A DNA stretch of 64,000 nt, taken from Cristatella mucedo. Taxonomy: Eukaryota > Bryozoa > Phylactolaemata > Cristatellidae. The notes under the pieces are model-generated. The model did not search any database, was not told the DNA's origin, and saw only the letters and a list, made by a program, of their open reading frames with translations. Shown one piece after another: positions 35,426-47,226 of the stretch. Numbering within the stretch: position 1 is the first letter of the stretch; each line of letters begins with the position of its first letter. The stretch is from the NCBI GenBank assembly GCA_009760855.2, contig WPIO01000080.1, forward strand, positions 1,556,501 through 1,620,500, given 5' to 3'. The translations under genes and the position numbers were made by a program.

Positions 35426-36545
35426 CAACGTGACCTCTCACTAGACGACCCAATCGGCTCCACTGAGCCGTCAACCTATTTCCACCTAATTAACGATACC
35501 AGAAATCGGGTCTGCTTAGAGGGGGACACCACATCCAAGTTGGTCCACATGCATTTGTGACAGCACATCTCGACCCCTGTAGCTCAACAGTTAAGCAGGT
35601 CTTCCGGCCTGTGCAATAAGCCACTTACAGCTTATGCTTCAAAACTCTGCACCCAGGCTTGCCTGTCATGAGCACCATAGTTTGTACATTACACCATTTA
35701 TCGCTGACCTGCAATAGCTCCTCCATGAAGCAGTGCATCGTATACTTCAAGGTTTTGTCTCCGCTTTTGGGATCCATCATTTTGCCACATTACTCCACTT
35801 CTCGCCGACCTGCACTGGTTACCAGTCAAGCAACGGATTGACTTCAAGGTTTTGTCGCTCACTTTTAGGTCTCTCCATTCTATGGCTCCAGCCTATCTTT
35901 CAGATATACTACCCCATCAGGCAAAGCATCGTACCACTCGCTTTTCGGAATCCAACAGTCTAGAAATACCTCGTACAAACCTTAAATCCTTTGGAGACCG
36001 TGCATTTAGCTCGTATGCTCCCACATCCTGGAACTCCCTCCCGACCTGCATCAGAACATCCCCTGACCTGACCACATTTAAAAGAAACTTAAAAACATAC
36101 CTATTTAGGACAGCATTTAGTGGGTCCTTGTGATTCGTCCTCGATGTGCTTATGCGTGCTGACACTGTTCATGCTGCCGCTAACCACATTTGCATGCTGA
36201 CCCAGTGCATGTAACCCCTAACCATGTTATTCATTTTGTTTGTTTTTCAAGCATGATTTTACTTACTATTCTATTGCGTATCACTTTGCAGCAAATGTAA
36301 AGCGCCTAGAAAGAGATTAAGTTCTCTGAGGGCGCTTTATCAAGTGCAATATTATTATTATTATTATTATTCTTGCTCCAGCCTACCTATCAGAACTGCC
36401 ACCCAATCAGGCTAGGCATCATACTACCCGCCCGTCTGACTCAATTGAAACTTTTAGCTGTGCCTCGAATGAACTTGAAATCCTTTGGAGACCATTCTTT
36501 GGTTCACATTCTCCCAAAGCCTGAAACTCACTACCTACTGACGTC
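35426..36545 (+). mobile_element. Older LINE-A copy split by a younger one
   Basis: Diverged RT C-terminal sequence at 35426-35778 resumes at 36371 (L-A-P-A-Y-L-S-E, then P-K-P-E-T) and ends near 36545. The interruption is LINE-A 35779-36370. Confidence 0.7.
35779..36370 (+). mobile_element. Young LINE-A copy, nested
   Basis: The open C-terminal RT end (35852-36133) carries T-R-F-S-E-S-N-S-L-E-I-P-R-T-N-L and F-S-S-Y-A-P. The full 3' UTR and an (ATT)n tail follow. It is nearly identical to 46635-47226 and 62490-63076. Confidence 0.85.
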
Positions 36546-36561
36546 ACGACATCCATTTTAC

Positions 36562-36753
36562 TGTCGATGTCACGCCTCTTCTGTCTCAGCTTTAATCGCT
36601 CATAATTAAGCCTCCAATCGACTTCATCGACCCTCTGTCAGTTGCACACAGATCGAGGCCGTCAGGGCATGAGCTCTTAAGAGTCATGCCACATGTCACC
36701 AGGCAGTTGAAAGAGTTGTTGCCACTTTAAGTCTGGATGTTTATGGATGACAT
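36562..36753 (-). repeat. Long inverted repeat, right arm
   Basis: The complement of 33208-33418. It follows directly after the end of the old LINE-A copy. Confidence 0.85.
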
Positions 36754-36759
36754 ACACAT

Positions 36760-37021
36760 CTCACGCATCTTTGCAAACACCACTGATACGATTTCAAGCT
36801 CATCACTTCTATGTACTATTACTTCTAGGTATTCTAGACCATTCTTAGCTCAAACTAAGACGCCGGGAATGACCTAGGAAGGCGGAAGCAGGAACAGCTT
36901 AGTGCTCACACTGCATTGCTCAGTCCACGCCGGTATCAGGGTGAGCCAGGTGACCGGGCCCTTGGCAACCGGACATGAAAAATCAGCTTGCTGGGCTGCT
37001 GATTGACTGGCTGACCACGTG
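36760..37021. other. Intergenic, no feature seen
   Basis: Mixed sequence without a convincing ORF or known repeat. Confidence 0.4.
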
Positions 37022-37178
37022 GCTGATTCAACAGCCACTGTTGTATAGCGACAGAAGAGCCTTTACAGCTATCGCCCCCACTTGTAGCGGCAATAAAGAG
37101 GATGGCCTACCGCAGGATTCAAACCCACGACCTCCGGAACGAGGTCGTGAAAGTAACCGCCATACCCACCGGCTCCTC
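37022..37178 (-). mobile_element. SINE2 copy
   Basis: The tail at 37022 (GCTGATTCAACAGCC, TTGTATAGCGACAGAAGAGCC), a central CCCCCACTTGTAGCGGC and a minus-strand B box (GGGTTTGAATCC) in the tRNA-like head. Confidence 0.8.
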
Positions 37179-37600
37179 CACTCCAGTTTGCCCGGCTTTT
37201 ATCGAGACTGTGTCCACTGCAGCAGCAGCTGCTGCTACCGATGCCTCTCTGGACTCAGAGGAGCTCATCTGCAAGCAGAAACGACTGCCTCTTGTCCACG
37301 GCGAGAGCTGCCGCTGCTGCAAGACCAAAGTCACACGCCGAGATCACGGCCGACAGAGCCACCCAATAGAGAGCAGACGCTCGTAGGCATGCAGGCGTAT
37401 CTTCACAGATACACAAGCCCAGGATGGGATGATCTGCTTGCTTTACTACTCCCGAACGTAGTAGCAGGTACACTAATTTTAGCAGTGCATGCCACCAAAC
37501 GTCCTTGAACTTTATATCCTGCAATCGTGGACATACATAGCAAAATTCATCCAGCCATAATCAGAAATGAGCAACTTTAAATAAATAATTATAAATCCTA

Positions 37601-37762
37601 GCTGATTAAACAGCCCTTTTTGTAAGCGACAGAAGAATCTTTATGGCTGTCACCACCGCTTGAAGTGGCGATAAAGAATCGTCCACTGCAGGAATCGAAC
37701 CCACGACCTCGGGACCGAGGTCGTGAAAGAACGACCTTACCTAGTGTACCATCACGGCTCCA
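37601..37762 (-). mobile_element. SINE2 copy
   Basis: GCTGATTAAACAGCC, then AGCGACAGAAGAATCTTTAT, CACCACCGCTTGAAGTGGCG and a minus-strand B box GGGTTCGATTCC. The head ends in GAGCCGTGATGGTACACTAG. Confidence 0.85.
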
Positions 37763-38204
37763 GTGGTATACAAGCTGAGCTGAGCTCAAGTTTTGAAATC
37801 TCACATTAATCCATGCTGTCTTAGGCGAGTTATAGAATTTACATAGCACACAACTACACTGTAAATGAAGCCCTTTAAAAACAACAAGCACGCACCTCAA
37901 CAAGCTGCAAACATTAATCTCAACATACCAACGTTCAAAAGATTGGACACGGTGGTATAGGATGCAGAGATTGGTATATTTGTAATTTGTAACAATGTTA
38001 CTTCCGGTTTACTTCTGGGTAAGACATGGTTTGCCCAATCGTATTTCTTATAGTTTCTGTTCTATGTGTAAGTATTTAAAACTTCAGATACCATTTCTAA
38101 TATATTTGCCCTTTGAAAGGTACTCTAGCAAATATTCGATTGCTGGACGAAACTTCTCAGTATTTTTAACCTTCCTTTTTCGACAGGTACCCTAAAATCG
38201 CTTA

Positions 38205-38465
38205 GCTGGGCCTCTAGCCTCAAATCCTTCGGAGACAGTGCCTTCAGCTGCCACGCTCCCAAAGCCTGGAACTTACTACAGTCCCAAAGCCTGGAACTTA
38301 CTACAGACTTACGCTAGGACAAGCCCAGACATGAAATTTAAAAGAAAGCTAAAAACCTACCTGTTTCTCACAGCATTTACATAGTCGTGATTTGTCTTCA
38401 GTTTGCTTATGCCTACTGCTGCTGTGCAGGCTATCACTAACCGATTGACATGCATCCTTTACAGC
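38205..38465 (+). mobile_element. Old LINE-A fragment with internal 25 bp duplication
   Basis: It matches the RT C-terminus and early 3' UTR (TCAAATCCTTCGGAGACAGT; CCCAAAGCCTGGAAC). A 25-base block ending CTTACTACAG is repeated in tandem at about 38258-38307. Confidence 0.7.
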
Positions 38466-38658
38466 CAATCCGGGCGGGTCGCTTCACCGCAGTGAAAGTC
38501 ATGCGAGCAAGTTGCAAGCGCGGCTTCGCAAAACGGTGGCGATTTGTGCATTTAGGGAAATGAACGTTCGGTTGTTGGCACGGCACTCCTTAGCATGCCT
38601 CCTATGAACTGGTAAAGCAGCAAAGCCTCTATTCTTTATTAATTATCATAATTATTAT

Positions 38659-38668
38659 TTTATTTATT
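38659..38668 (-). terminator. Possible poly(A) signals of gene E
   Basis: Two overlapping AATAAA hexamers on the minus strand lie about 25 bases beyond the end of the gene E propeller remnant. Confidence 0.4.
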
Positions 38669-38691
38669 TACTATTTTGGCACCAGAATCAT

Positions 38692-39868
38692 CTATTCATC
38701 GTGTTGGCTTTCGCACAACACCTCGACCTCAAGACACGGTACCAGAGTCGACAGGCACCGTCGACGACTCCCAGTTGCCGTCCGCAGGGTGCACACGGTG
38801 ACGAGACCCCGAACGGAGAGGACGACAAGCGACATGCTTCCGGTCGCGACAAGCTTCCGGTCGCGGCAAGCTTCCGGTCGCGGCCACAGCCGAACGACAG
38901 CCTGATGGGCGACTCCTGAGCAGAGGAGGCTCTGAGCACGTTGCCGATCGGCCGCCCCGTTCCGGCGTCGAGCGCCAGCACCAGCTGGTCGTCGGGCAGC
39001 GCCAAGCACACCACGTCCGCCATTGAAGAGGAAGCCGCAGCCGTCGACGACGACGGCTCCGCTGGCGCCGAGGGTGCCAGGCAAATGTCGCCCACGTCGA
39101 GTTCGGTCTCATAGCGCCAGAGCCGCTCCTTGCCGTAGCCGTAGGCAACGAGGAGATGCTTCGCTCGACCGCCCGCTGCCCTGCTCGCCGGCCGCGATGA
39201 CTGCGCTCTCGGCGAGCAGAGCAACAGCGTTCGCGACGAACTCGAGGTCCAGCTCGAGAGCGATTCTGCCGTCGCTCAGCGACATGACAACCAGCTGCCG
39301 GCCGGACTCGAATCGCGTCGGCACGCTGTCGCGTTCCTGAGCGCTCGCGCCAACGATGGCAATCAGGCGGCGCCCGGCGGCGACTCGATAGGGCAGCAGC
39401 CACAGGTCGAAGTGGTCGTCCTCCACCCAGTCCGATTCCGAGTCGTCCGAGTTGTCACCGCTGCTGCCGACGACGGCGCAGAGCACGTAGACACACTGCG
39501 AGTTGAAGACAGCCACAGCCACGCAGGGGCCACGACGGCCACGATTGCCACCGCCTTCGCCGTCGTCCGGCGGCAGTGCGTCGACACTGCAGACGAGACC
39601 GCGCGCCGGAGCCGTCCTCGCGCGGCGGCTACCGCGTCTTCAGCTTCTTGCCAGCCGTCGAGCCGTCGTAACGAGCTCCGATGCCTTCGATGTGCGCCGC
39701 CAGCAGGACACAGGACCGTCGGACGTGGCGGCCATGTCGTGGCATGCCGGAACCGACCGAAAGGTGACGGCGGCAGCAGCGCCGACGGCAAACGTGCTCG
39801 GCAGGCGGCGCCTGCATCGGCGGCAACGCGGCCGTCGAGAGCACCAGTTGCAAGCAGACCATCCCGAT
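38692..39868 (-). pseudogene. Gene E exon 2: decayed NHL-like beta-propeller
   Basis: Propeller homology is spread over all three minus frames. The first-blade signature (F-R-S-V-P-A-C-H-D-M-A) begins near 39768, shifts frame after about 12 codons and meets a TAG near 39632. Middle blades (V-A-V-A-V-F-N-S-Q-C-V-Y, then L-V-V-M-S-L-S-D-G) are open from about 39600 to 39180, then shift frame again (L-W-R-Y-E-T-E-L). The final blade (V-V-L-S-V-R-G-L-V-T-V) is in yet another frame after a 16 bp tandem triplication at 38836-38883. A candidate acceptor (CATCTTTCCAG) lies at 39869. Together with the exon 1 frameshift this marks gene E as a pseudogene, unless the assembly is at fault. Confidence 0.75.
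38836..38883. repeat. 16 bp tandem triplication in gene E exon 2
   Basis: CTTCCGGTCGCGACAA-type units occur three times with one or two substitutions. The unit length is not a multiple of three, so each added copy shifts the reading frame. Confidence 0.85.
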
Positions 39869-40045
39869 CTGGAAAGATGGGTGCATCGTTACGACGATCA
39901 GAGGGGATGTGCTGGACTTGGACGGGTATTGGTCCACCCCTCCTTGCCAAAGGGTCAAAGGTTTAAAGCAATGTAGCACTACCTCCAACCACCTCGCCGC
40001 CTGCCAGATGAATGTATCGGAATGCTCTTGGCAACGGAAGCCGAA

Positions 40046-40212
40046 CAAAATAATAATAATAATACATTTGTTACGGTGTTCTCAGAGAACTCAATCTCTT
40101 TCTAGGCACTTTAAACTTTACAATTGCTGCAAAGGAAGCATGATCGAATGGTTAGCGCCAGCATGCTCAATGAACAACAAGCGTAACATGATTAAGAGGT
40201 GAACCTGCACAA
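40046..40212 (-). mobile_element. LINE-A 3' end fragment
   Basis: An AAT tail, then CTCAGAGAACTCAATCTC, TTACAATTGCTGCAAAGGAA and CATGATCGAATGGTTAG on the plus strand. It resembles the variant at 11322. Confidence 0.8.
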
Positions 40213-40929
40213 CAGGCTGCCATTGAAGAAGCCTGGCGCTCTACCGTGCTTGGTGAGCACTCCATTTGACTAGAGGATAGTTCCTATCATTACGAGACTC
40301 GATGGACTAGACATGTCAGCCAATGAAAAGTTAGGTAAATGTAATGCCAGCGAGCTGTAACATGAAAAGCAAAACTTCTTTAAGCCAGTTAGGCGGGGTA
40401 GCTCATCATAACACTTCAGTTTCAACTTCACTTTGCTAAAAACACAGTAGTGTACATACTTTTGCAAGCACCTATCCAACTAGTGTCGTGGCATTTTCCA
40501 GGACGCACCACAGCGACGCCTCGACTTCCACGTCTGTCGCATGCGCTGTGGATGCTCTTGCTCCGGCGAAAACCAGGAGAAAATACTTGCCACCACGTAC
40601 CACGTGCTCTGGTGACTCAAGTCTGATTCAGCTGTGCCTCAAGCTGAAATCCCTTGGTGCCTTCTGGTGCCTTCTGTTTGTATGCTCCCAAAGCCGAGAA
40701 GCCTCTCTAAACTACTCGACGATAATCCTTTAATTGAATGTTTAATTTTATTCTATTAATTATAATTAACTATAATTAATTATAATTAAATAATCATATA
40801 AAATGCCCATACAATATTATGGATAACATTTTAGGGCATTTTAACAGTAGCTAACAACTCACCAGTTTCTTAACGGCATCTGGTCTGTCCGTGCTTGTCT
40901 GTCCTTTGTGAGCTTATTCAGCAGGCGCA

Positions 40930-41040
40930 GTGCACATTTGTCGCTAATCAATAGGCATGTTTTCTTTCCAGCAACGGTAAAGTGCTAAGACTAAGATTTA
41001 GTTATCTTGGGGTGCCGTACATATATGTACTATATCATTA
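40930..41040 (+). mobile_element. Old LINE-A-like 3' end
   Basis: TTTCTTTCCAGCAACGGTAA followed by AGTGCTAAGACTAAGATTTA and an ATTATTATC tail. It is strongly diverged. Confidence 0.5.
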
Positions 41041-42008
41041 TTATCATTAGTGACCTGATTGTGTGCACATGCTATGCAGTTATGCGAATAATGACCAGTT
41101 ATGCAGTTACGCGTATAATGTGACATGCATCTCTGCTTAACAAGAATGCACAGCTTCTGTATTAAAGCAGTTTCAACAGGCTAAGCTGTCAGCGATGACC
41201 CTCGTACTTAGGGTAAGGACATTAGGCCCTAGCGAACGATTTTGGCTTTTTCTTCAGCCTTCAACAGCGAGAGCAATAACTTACTCATACGCCATAGCAC
41301 AGCGATCGATGGTAAACATACCGAGCTACGCTTACTTTACAGTGTACGAGCTTAGCAACAACATGTGGATCAAAGCCAGTAATTCTGTCACTAGCATGGC
41401 ACGGCGGTGCCTTTACAGAAACAACAACCAGAAGTGGGCAGCTGTGGGCAGCTGGCCAGGCCAGAGGCCACGACCTGCATGCACGATCTGCTGCTTCTGG
41501 GCTGGTCCAGCAGTGAAGTAGAGGCATCTGCTCTGGCTAAGAGGCTGGAGCAGAGCTCTTACCGGGCGGCTGGTAGATGTTCTACGCATTCTTGTCCTCG
41601 TTTCTCTGAGGCTGGTCGGCAGATGCAGGATGCGCTGAAAAACTGACTGGGCGAAAGGGAGATGCTTCTACAACGCCGTTTGGTAGCACAACATCAAGCG
41701 AGGAGCAAAAATGAAGCCGCTCGCGACTGACGACCCGTGACGTGACGAGCATTGCAAGCTGTCACAGCTGGTCACAACGAGCTGTCGAAGCTGGTGGTGG
41801 TGGCGGCAGCAGCATCACCTCAGCAAAACTTCAATCCACCACTAACGCACCGGCAGTCACTCTGCCAGCCAGCTTCCTTGTTGGGACACGGATGCGCTAG
41901 CCAGCAGCTGCTTGCGGCAAAGGGATACAACACAGCGAGCCTCGCAGCGGGGTTGCGCTGGTGGCAGCAGGCTGGAGGACAGCCACCCACTGCAGACACC
42001 GGATGTAC

Positions 42009-43444
42009 CTGGGCGCGGCCGGACGAAGCCAACTCGGCGCTGCACGAGCACGTCGAATTCGGGCAGCCTCTCACTCTCTAGCAGCGACCAGGCTTCAGCC
42101 TTCACCTTCGCCGGCTCGTCGGTGACCACCGGCGGCAGAGCGGCCGCGTCGCCGGCAAGCCGACGCAAGCAGGCGAGCACCGCCGTCTGCTGGTCGAGCA
42201 GGCTGACGACGTCACCCGAGTCAACGAGGGCGCTCAGGTACTCGTCGACGCACCGAAGCCGCCGACCGAGACGCGCGGCGTCTGCTGCCAGCGTGGGCGG
42301 CACGCGGTCGGCTAGCGACTCGTAGGCCGCATCCAGCGAGCCCTTCGCCTGCTCGTAGGCGGCCGAGATCGAATCGAGCGCCGCCTTCGTGCCGCCCTTG
42401 ACCTTTTCGGCGTCGCGCCGTCTCGCCTCGGCCAGCGAGCCCAGCAGGTTTGGCCGGGCGGTGGCGAGCGCTGACAGCTTGCCGTGCAGGCCGTCGGCGG
42501 CCGCAGCGATCTCGGTGGACGCCCCGCTGCGCGAGCGACACTGCAGAGTCCGAGGTCACGGCACTGACGTCGTGCCTCGCCCCGAGGCACGCCTTTACGC
42601 AAGACGCGCAGCCGAGGTCCGCGCAGCGGAGGCAGAAGAACTCGCATCGCTTGGCGTGGGCGGCGCACAGGTGCACGGGAGCGCCGCCGCGGTCGGCCGC
42701 CACTGCAGTGGCGAGCGGCGGCCGGCCGCTGCTGCCCCTGAGCGCCGCCGCGGCCGAGTGGCCACTGCTCTCGCGAAGAGGGAACGTCCTGTGGTTCTTG
42801 CAAAAGAAGGCGTGCCGATTAGCGCACGGCCTGCAGAAGGCCAGGCTGCATTCGGCGCACCACGTGACAGCAGCAGCAGCGGCTCCCGGCGGCAGAGCAG
42901 GGCAGGCACCGCACGCAGCTGCCGGCGTTGCTTCGGCGAGCGATGGAGTGTGGAGAGCAACGGTTTCATGCCCTTCGCCGAAGACGCGGTGCCGTGCCGA
43001 GCACGGATCGCACATCGACTTCCGACAGTCGCTGCACCAGCTCACAGCCACCACGACGGGGCCACCGACGTCACTTCCCATGCTGCCGACGTCATCCACA
43101 CAGACATCGCAGCCCGTCGGCACAGTGTGGAGACCCAGCGCAGCTACTTGCGCTGCAAGCAAGGCGTTGGGCTTACAGCGGAGGCCACTGACACTATGGT
43201 GACAAGCAGGGCAAGCGGCCGAAGTGCCGGAAGCAGCAGCAGCAGAGGAGGAGGCATCTAAGATTCCGTCCAGACATTGTCGACAGCAGTTGTGCAGACA
43301 ATCGAGGAGCAGCACCGGATCGTGTAGCACCAGCGAGCATGCACAGCAGCGGTACAATCGTCCATCGCCATCGTCATCGTCGAGGCTCACGTCACGTGAA
43401 ACGGGAGTCAGCGAAGACGAAAGCGTCCCATTCGGACCGCTCAT
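42009..43444 (-). pseudogene. Gene E exon 1: RBCC module with an extra B-box and a frameshift
   Basis: The ATG at 43444 opens 308 family-like residues. The RING is at 34-81, a first B-box1-like finger at 112-159, a second similar finger at 178-218 (W-C-A-E-C-S-L-A-F-C-R-P-C) and B-box2 at 260-291. The paralogues have only two B-boxes, so one has been duplicated. Near 42522-42525 (a run of four C) the homology moves to another frame. It continues as an open helical segment to the tail and a phase-1 donor, CCA-G|GTACAT, with GT at 42008-42007. A one-base indel is sufficient to explain this. It is either a real mutation in a dying gene, consistent with its exon 2, or a sequencing error. Confidence 0.75.
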
Positions 43445-45461
43445 TCATGCGAGCCGCTAAATCCAATTTCCGCACTCCCTCTCTGAAACACAGAGGCCAT
43501 GGATGCCACAGCAAACTAGCTGCCGGCCATAGTTCCCACCAGCCGCAATGCAGACTGGGTATCGCACACACGTAGCATAACAAATTCGGCGCAGATACGA
43601 TATCGTCAGTGATGACATGATATCATATCTGCACAGAGATGATGCAGCAGCAGCCCGAGAGCACAAGAGTAAAACACTAAGAACCCGGCCAAATTCAGAG
43701 CTGCTGCTCTGGTGAGCAATCTACCCGAGTGTTGGCCTGAACTCGAGAGATGCTGCCATTCGATGACACACTGAGAGCTGACTAAAGCAAATTGCAGCCA
43801 CGGTCGATTGGCCACTCTTACATCGGCCCCACACGATAACAGAAAGTGACGGTAAGAAAGTGACCGTCTGGGGTGGTTCAAAACTAAGGCCATATCGCTT
43901 TGCAATGGAGATACAATAACAGCCACCGTCCAAGCACGAATGCTGACCCATCTCAACTGCCACTCGATTTAATCGCACAAAGCAGCAGTACATGAAATGC
44001 ACCAAAGTGGATACTACCATACTACCCTACTGTTAGGATGCACGTAGCAAGCGACGAACATCTGGATTCTCTCTCGACTTTGAAAAGAAAGAAAAAGAAG
44101 TGAGCACTTTTAGCCCACATTCAGGTTCACAGTGCAGAGAAGTGAATCGAAGAGGAAACCGAGCTCTCTAATTGCAATGCCGACAGCCCAACAGCCGGAG
44201 AATCCGGGATCCGCAAAGTCGGAGTGGGCTGGCAGACTAGCCAACCTAAACGCACCGGAAAACTTAAGCTGTCTTGAACAAGTATATCCCTCGGCGGGGT
44301 AATATTAATATAAATCTATTTTTTATAGCGTCTTTTGAGAAACAAATCGCTATCGAAGAACTTGTAATGCGTTTGAAAGGAAGTATGCAAATCGGCTGGT
44401 GTTAACATGCACAGCATCAGTATGGATAAGCTAGTCACAAAAATAATGAACGACCGCACCTAGTCGACCTTGAATGCCTGCATTAAGATCCCATACGATG
44501 TCTAGGCTTCTACAGGCAGAGCAAGCAAATTAGAGGCGAAAGACGTGGATGTAGTAGGACGCTTAACAGCTAGTAGTAACTTGAACGCTACAAGAAGCTG
44601 AGAGCGATCGCTCAGGCCTCTGATGAGTCAAATGTTCGCATCGCATCAGATGCACACATATAGAGCGTTGAAGCTGGGTCTGCTAAATCATTCGAGTTTC
44701 GTTCGCTCGCCAAAGAAGTAACGACAGAAAACGTCCGGTAGCTAGGGGGAATCCCGACGTGAGCAACCGTAAGGTTAATGTAGTGACTTTGGACACGAAA
44801 GCCATCGGTATCGAGGCTAAATTAAGAGAAATTAGGCAGGGACGCAGCTGAGCTCGCAGCTTCGATCTTAGCAGTTTCGATCTCGGCACTGTGCTAGCTT
44901 TCTAGTGCGCTGCACTGTCGACGCACTGTTGCAGAATGCATACTCTGTATGAAACGGCCACGTCGAAACTTCGACATACTTTTGAGCGTTCAATTTTCCG
45001 ATCGTCGTACTGGGAGCGCACGAACTCGATAGCAATGATTTCCACTATGCATGTCCCGTGCAGCACGAATTCGGTAGACCGCCGAGCTCGACAGCCCTAC
45101 TCTGCTGCCTCAGAGAGGGCCCTGCGAGAAGCACCGGTTAAACGTCGTCGGTCAGAGGGCCATGCAGGCGAGCTCGACGCACACTTGAGCCAAGAATTAT
45201 GAGAGCCGAGAACGAAGACTGGCCTACTAGTCACGCAGCTTTCCCCCGGTAAGTTATTTGGACTATTAATAGTAATTCGTGGATGTGTGCGGTTCGCTGT
45301 TTCCATCGCGTGCTCCCACTCAATTCCGGTCGCCATGGGTTAGCCGGCCAATTTGCTGAGTGGTTATTTGGCAGCGTCATAATAAAATAAATAAAAATAT
45401 TTAGCTCAAGCATCAGCCGAATTTATTTAGCTTTAAATGCTCGAGGAGGGCTGTCGTGCAT
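43445..45461. other. Intergenic, no gene seen
   Basis: Upstream of gene E. No ORF resembles a protein and no known repeat was recognised. Confidence 0.45.
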
Positions 45462-45600
45462 AATGCTTGTTGTCATTGGGCACCACTAACCATTCGATCG
45501 GGCTTCCTTTGCAGCAAATGTTAGGTGCCCAGAAAGAGATTGAGCCCTCTTGAGGTGTGCTATGACAGATGCATTAATACTGTTATTATTACTATTAGGT
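45462..45600 (+). mobile_element. LINE-A 3' end fragment
   Basis: CCACTAACCATTCGATCGGG, TTTGCAGCAAATGTTAGGTG, AGAAAGAGATTGAG and an imperfect ATT tail. Confidence 0.75.
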
Positions 45601-45809
45601 ACGACGTTGAAACCGTCCCCTTCGTAGCTTGACCGACGCCTATGGTGGCAGTTCTAATAAGCTCGAGACATAAGTTTGAGCAGTTTCAGAGCGAACTAGC
45701 TACTGCCGTCTAGTCGCGGAAAGTTGTGTACAAAGCAGCAGCAAATCAAAGATCGATCTCCTGGTTCGTCGATTGCTTCCGGTATTTGCCCGTTAATTGC
45801 TAATTGTTA

Positions 45810-45865
45810 ATTGCCGAGCTATTTGCCCGTCGATTGCTTCCTTGTCGGGCAAATAGCTCGGCAAT
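45810..45865. repeat. Perfect inverted repeat, 20 bp arms, 16-base loop
   Basis: ATTGCCGAGCTATTTGCCCG at 45810-45829 pairs exactly with 45846-45865. The related phrase GATTGCTTCC occurs just before the first arm and in the loop. Confidence 0.92.
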
Positions 45866-45944
45866 GTGGGTAGGGACCCGCTCGATGCATAACAAGGTGG
45901 TCGAAAGGCTGTTGATGAAAATACTTTCAGACAGGACCGTACAT

Positions 45945-46207
45945 CAGCCGGCCATTGTATACTGCTGCTCAGCTATCTCCGTGCCGCGAGGGCCATAATG
46001 TGCTCGCATCTCCTCTACTGTGTCGGAGGACAGAAGCCTCACTCAGCCTCAACTGCTCTCCTGACTGCTTCCCACTTTCTCTTTGTTGCGTGAGACGAAG
46101 TCTCTTGGCTACCGAATGCGTACCGAAAGTCGCTTAGACTGTGAGTTCGCTATACAAAACTCTCCTGCGTAGCACCCAGTCTTTATGAGTTTTTGGAGTT
46201 ACAGGCG
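45945..46207 (+). mobile_element. LINE-B 3' end fragment
   Basis: It shares CTTCCCACTTTCTCTTTGTT, GCGTGAGACGAAGTCT, CGAATGCGTACCGAAAG and GGAGTTACAG with 52703, 54370, 55196 and 62103. LINE-B is assigned from the copy at 53140, which retains an L2/CR1-like C-terminus. Confidence 0.7.
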
Positions 46208-46634
46208 ACATATGGAAATGCAGCGTGTATTGTAAACGGCCGTGAAGTACGAACGTCCCGTCCCCTTTGCCGGCGGGCGTCTGATAATCAAGAAGGCAAG
46301 TGGGCGCCTATGGACGTTAACGAAATGCTTTTGTTTACTTGTTCTATTTCTGTACAGGCATCGTTGCAAAGCTATGAATAGAGGCATGCTGGTCACTACC
46401 TAAACAGGCTGGTTGTATCACATTCGATGAGAAATATTGTACCTGAGTCAAGTTCAAGCGTGCGTGATTTCACGCCGGTAATTCCCTTACACGGCGGAGG
46501 TAATTCCAACTGACTTGACAACCGATAAGCTGCCGAGGCATAATTTCGAAGTCTCTGCTGCCCAGGCATCAGGGGATTTGAGGGAGAGATATCTGGTCGA
46601 ATCTATGGCATCCTGCCGCACCAGCAACTGTAAG

Positions 46635-47226
46635 TCGTCGCAGTTGCCACATTACTCCACTTCTCGCCGACTTGCACTGGCTACCAGTCAAGCAACGGAT
46701 CGACTTCAAGGTTTTGTCGCTCACTTTTAGGTCCCTTCATTCTATGGCTCCAGCCTATCTGTCAGATATACTACCCCATCAGGCCAAGCATCGTACGACC
46801 CGCTTTTCGGAATCCAACAGTCTACAAATACCTCATACAAACCTTAAATCCTTTGGAGACCGTGCATTTAGTTCATATGCTCCCAAAGCCTGGAACTTCC
46901 TCTCGACTTGCGTCAGAACATCCATTGACTTGACAGCATTTAAAAAAAACTTAAAAACACACCTATTTAGGACAGCATTTAGTGGGTCCCTGTGATTCGT
47001 CCTTGATGTGCTCATGCGTGCTGACACTGTGCATGCTGCCACTAACCACATTTGCATGCCGACCCTGTGCATGTCACCCCTAACCATATTATTCATTTCG
47101 TTTGTTTTTGAAGCATGATTTTACTTACCATTCAATTGCATTTCACTTTACAGCAAATGTAAAGCGCCTAGAGAGAGATTAAGTTCTCTGAGGGCGCTTT
47201 ATCAAGTGAATTATTATTAATATTAT
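46635..47226 (+). mobile_element. Young LINE-A copy, 5'-truncated
   Basis: An open RT C-terminus at 46672-46995 ending F-R-T-A-F-S-G-S-L, then the full 3' UTR and an ATT tail. It is almost identical to the copies at 35779 and 62267. Confidence 0.87.

Larger units (their letters stand above)
39869..42008 (-). other. Gene E intron
   Basis: The inferred intron runs between the donor at 42008 and a candidate acceptor at 39870-39869. It contains LINE-A tails at 40046-40212 (minus) and 40930-41040 (plus, old) and a short LINE-A RT-like scrap near 40620-40735. No gene is seen in 41040-42000. Confidence 0.5.

Noticed and set aside
36700-36800. A reverse-transcriptase F-M-D-D box in the right arm of the inverted repeat
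   Set aside because: Only four residues fit, the surrounding residues do not resemble RT, and the frame is broken just upstream.
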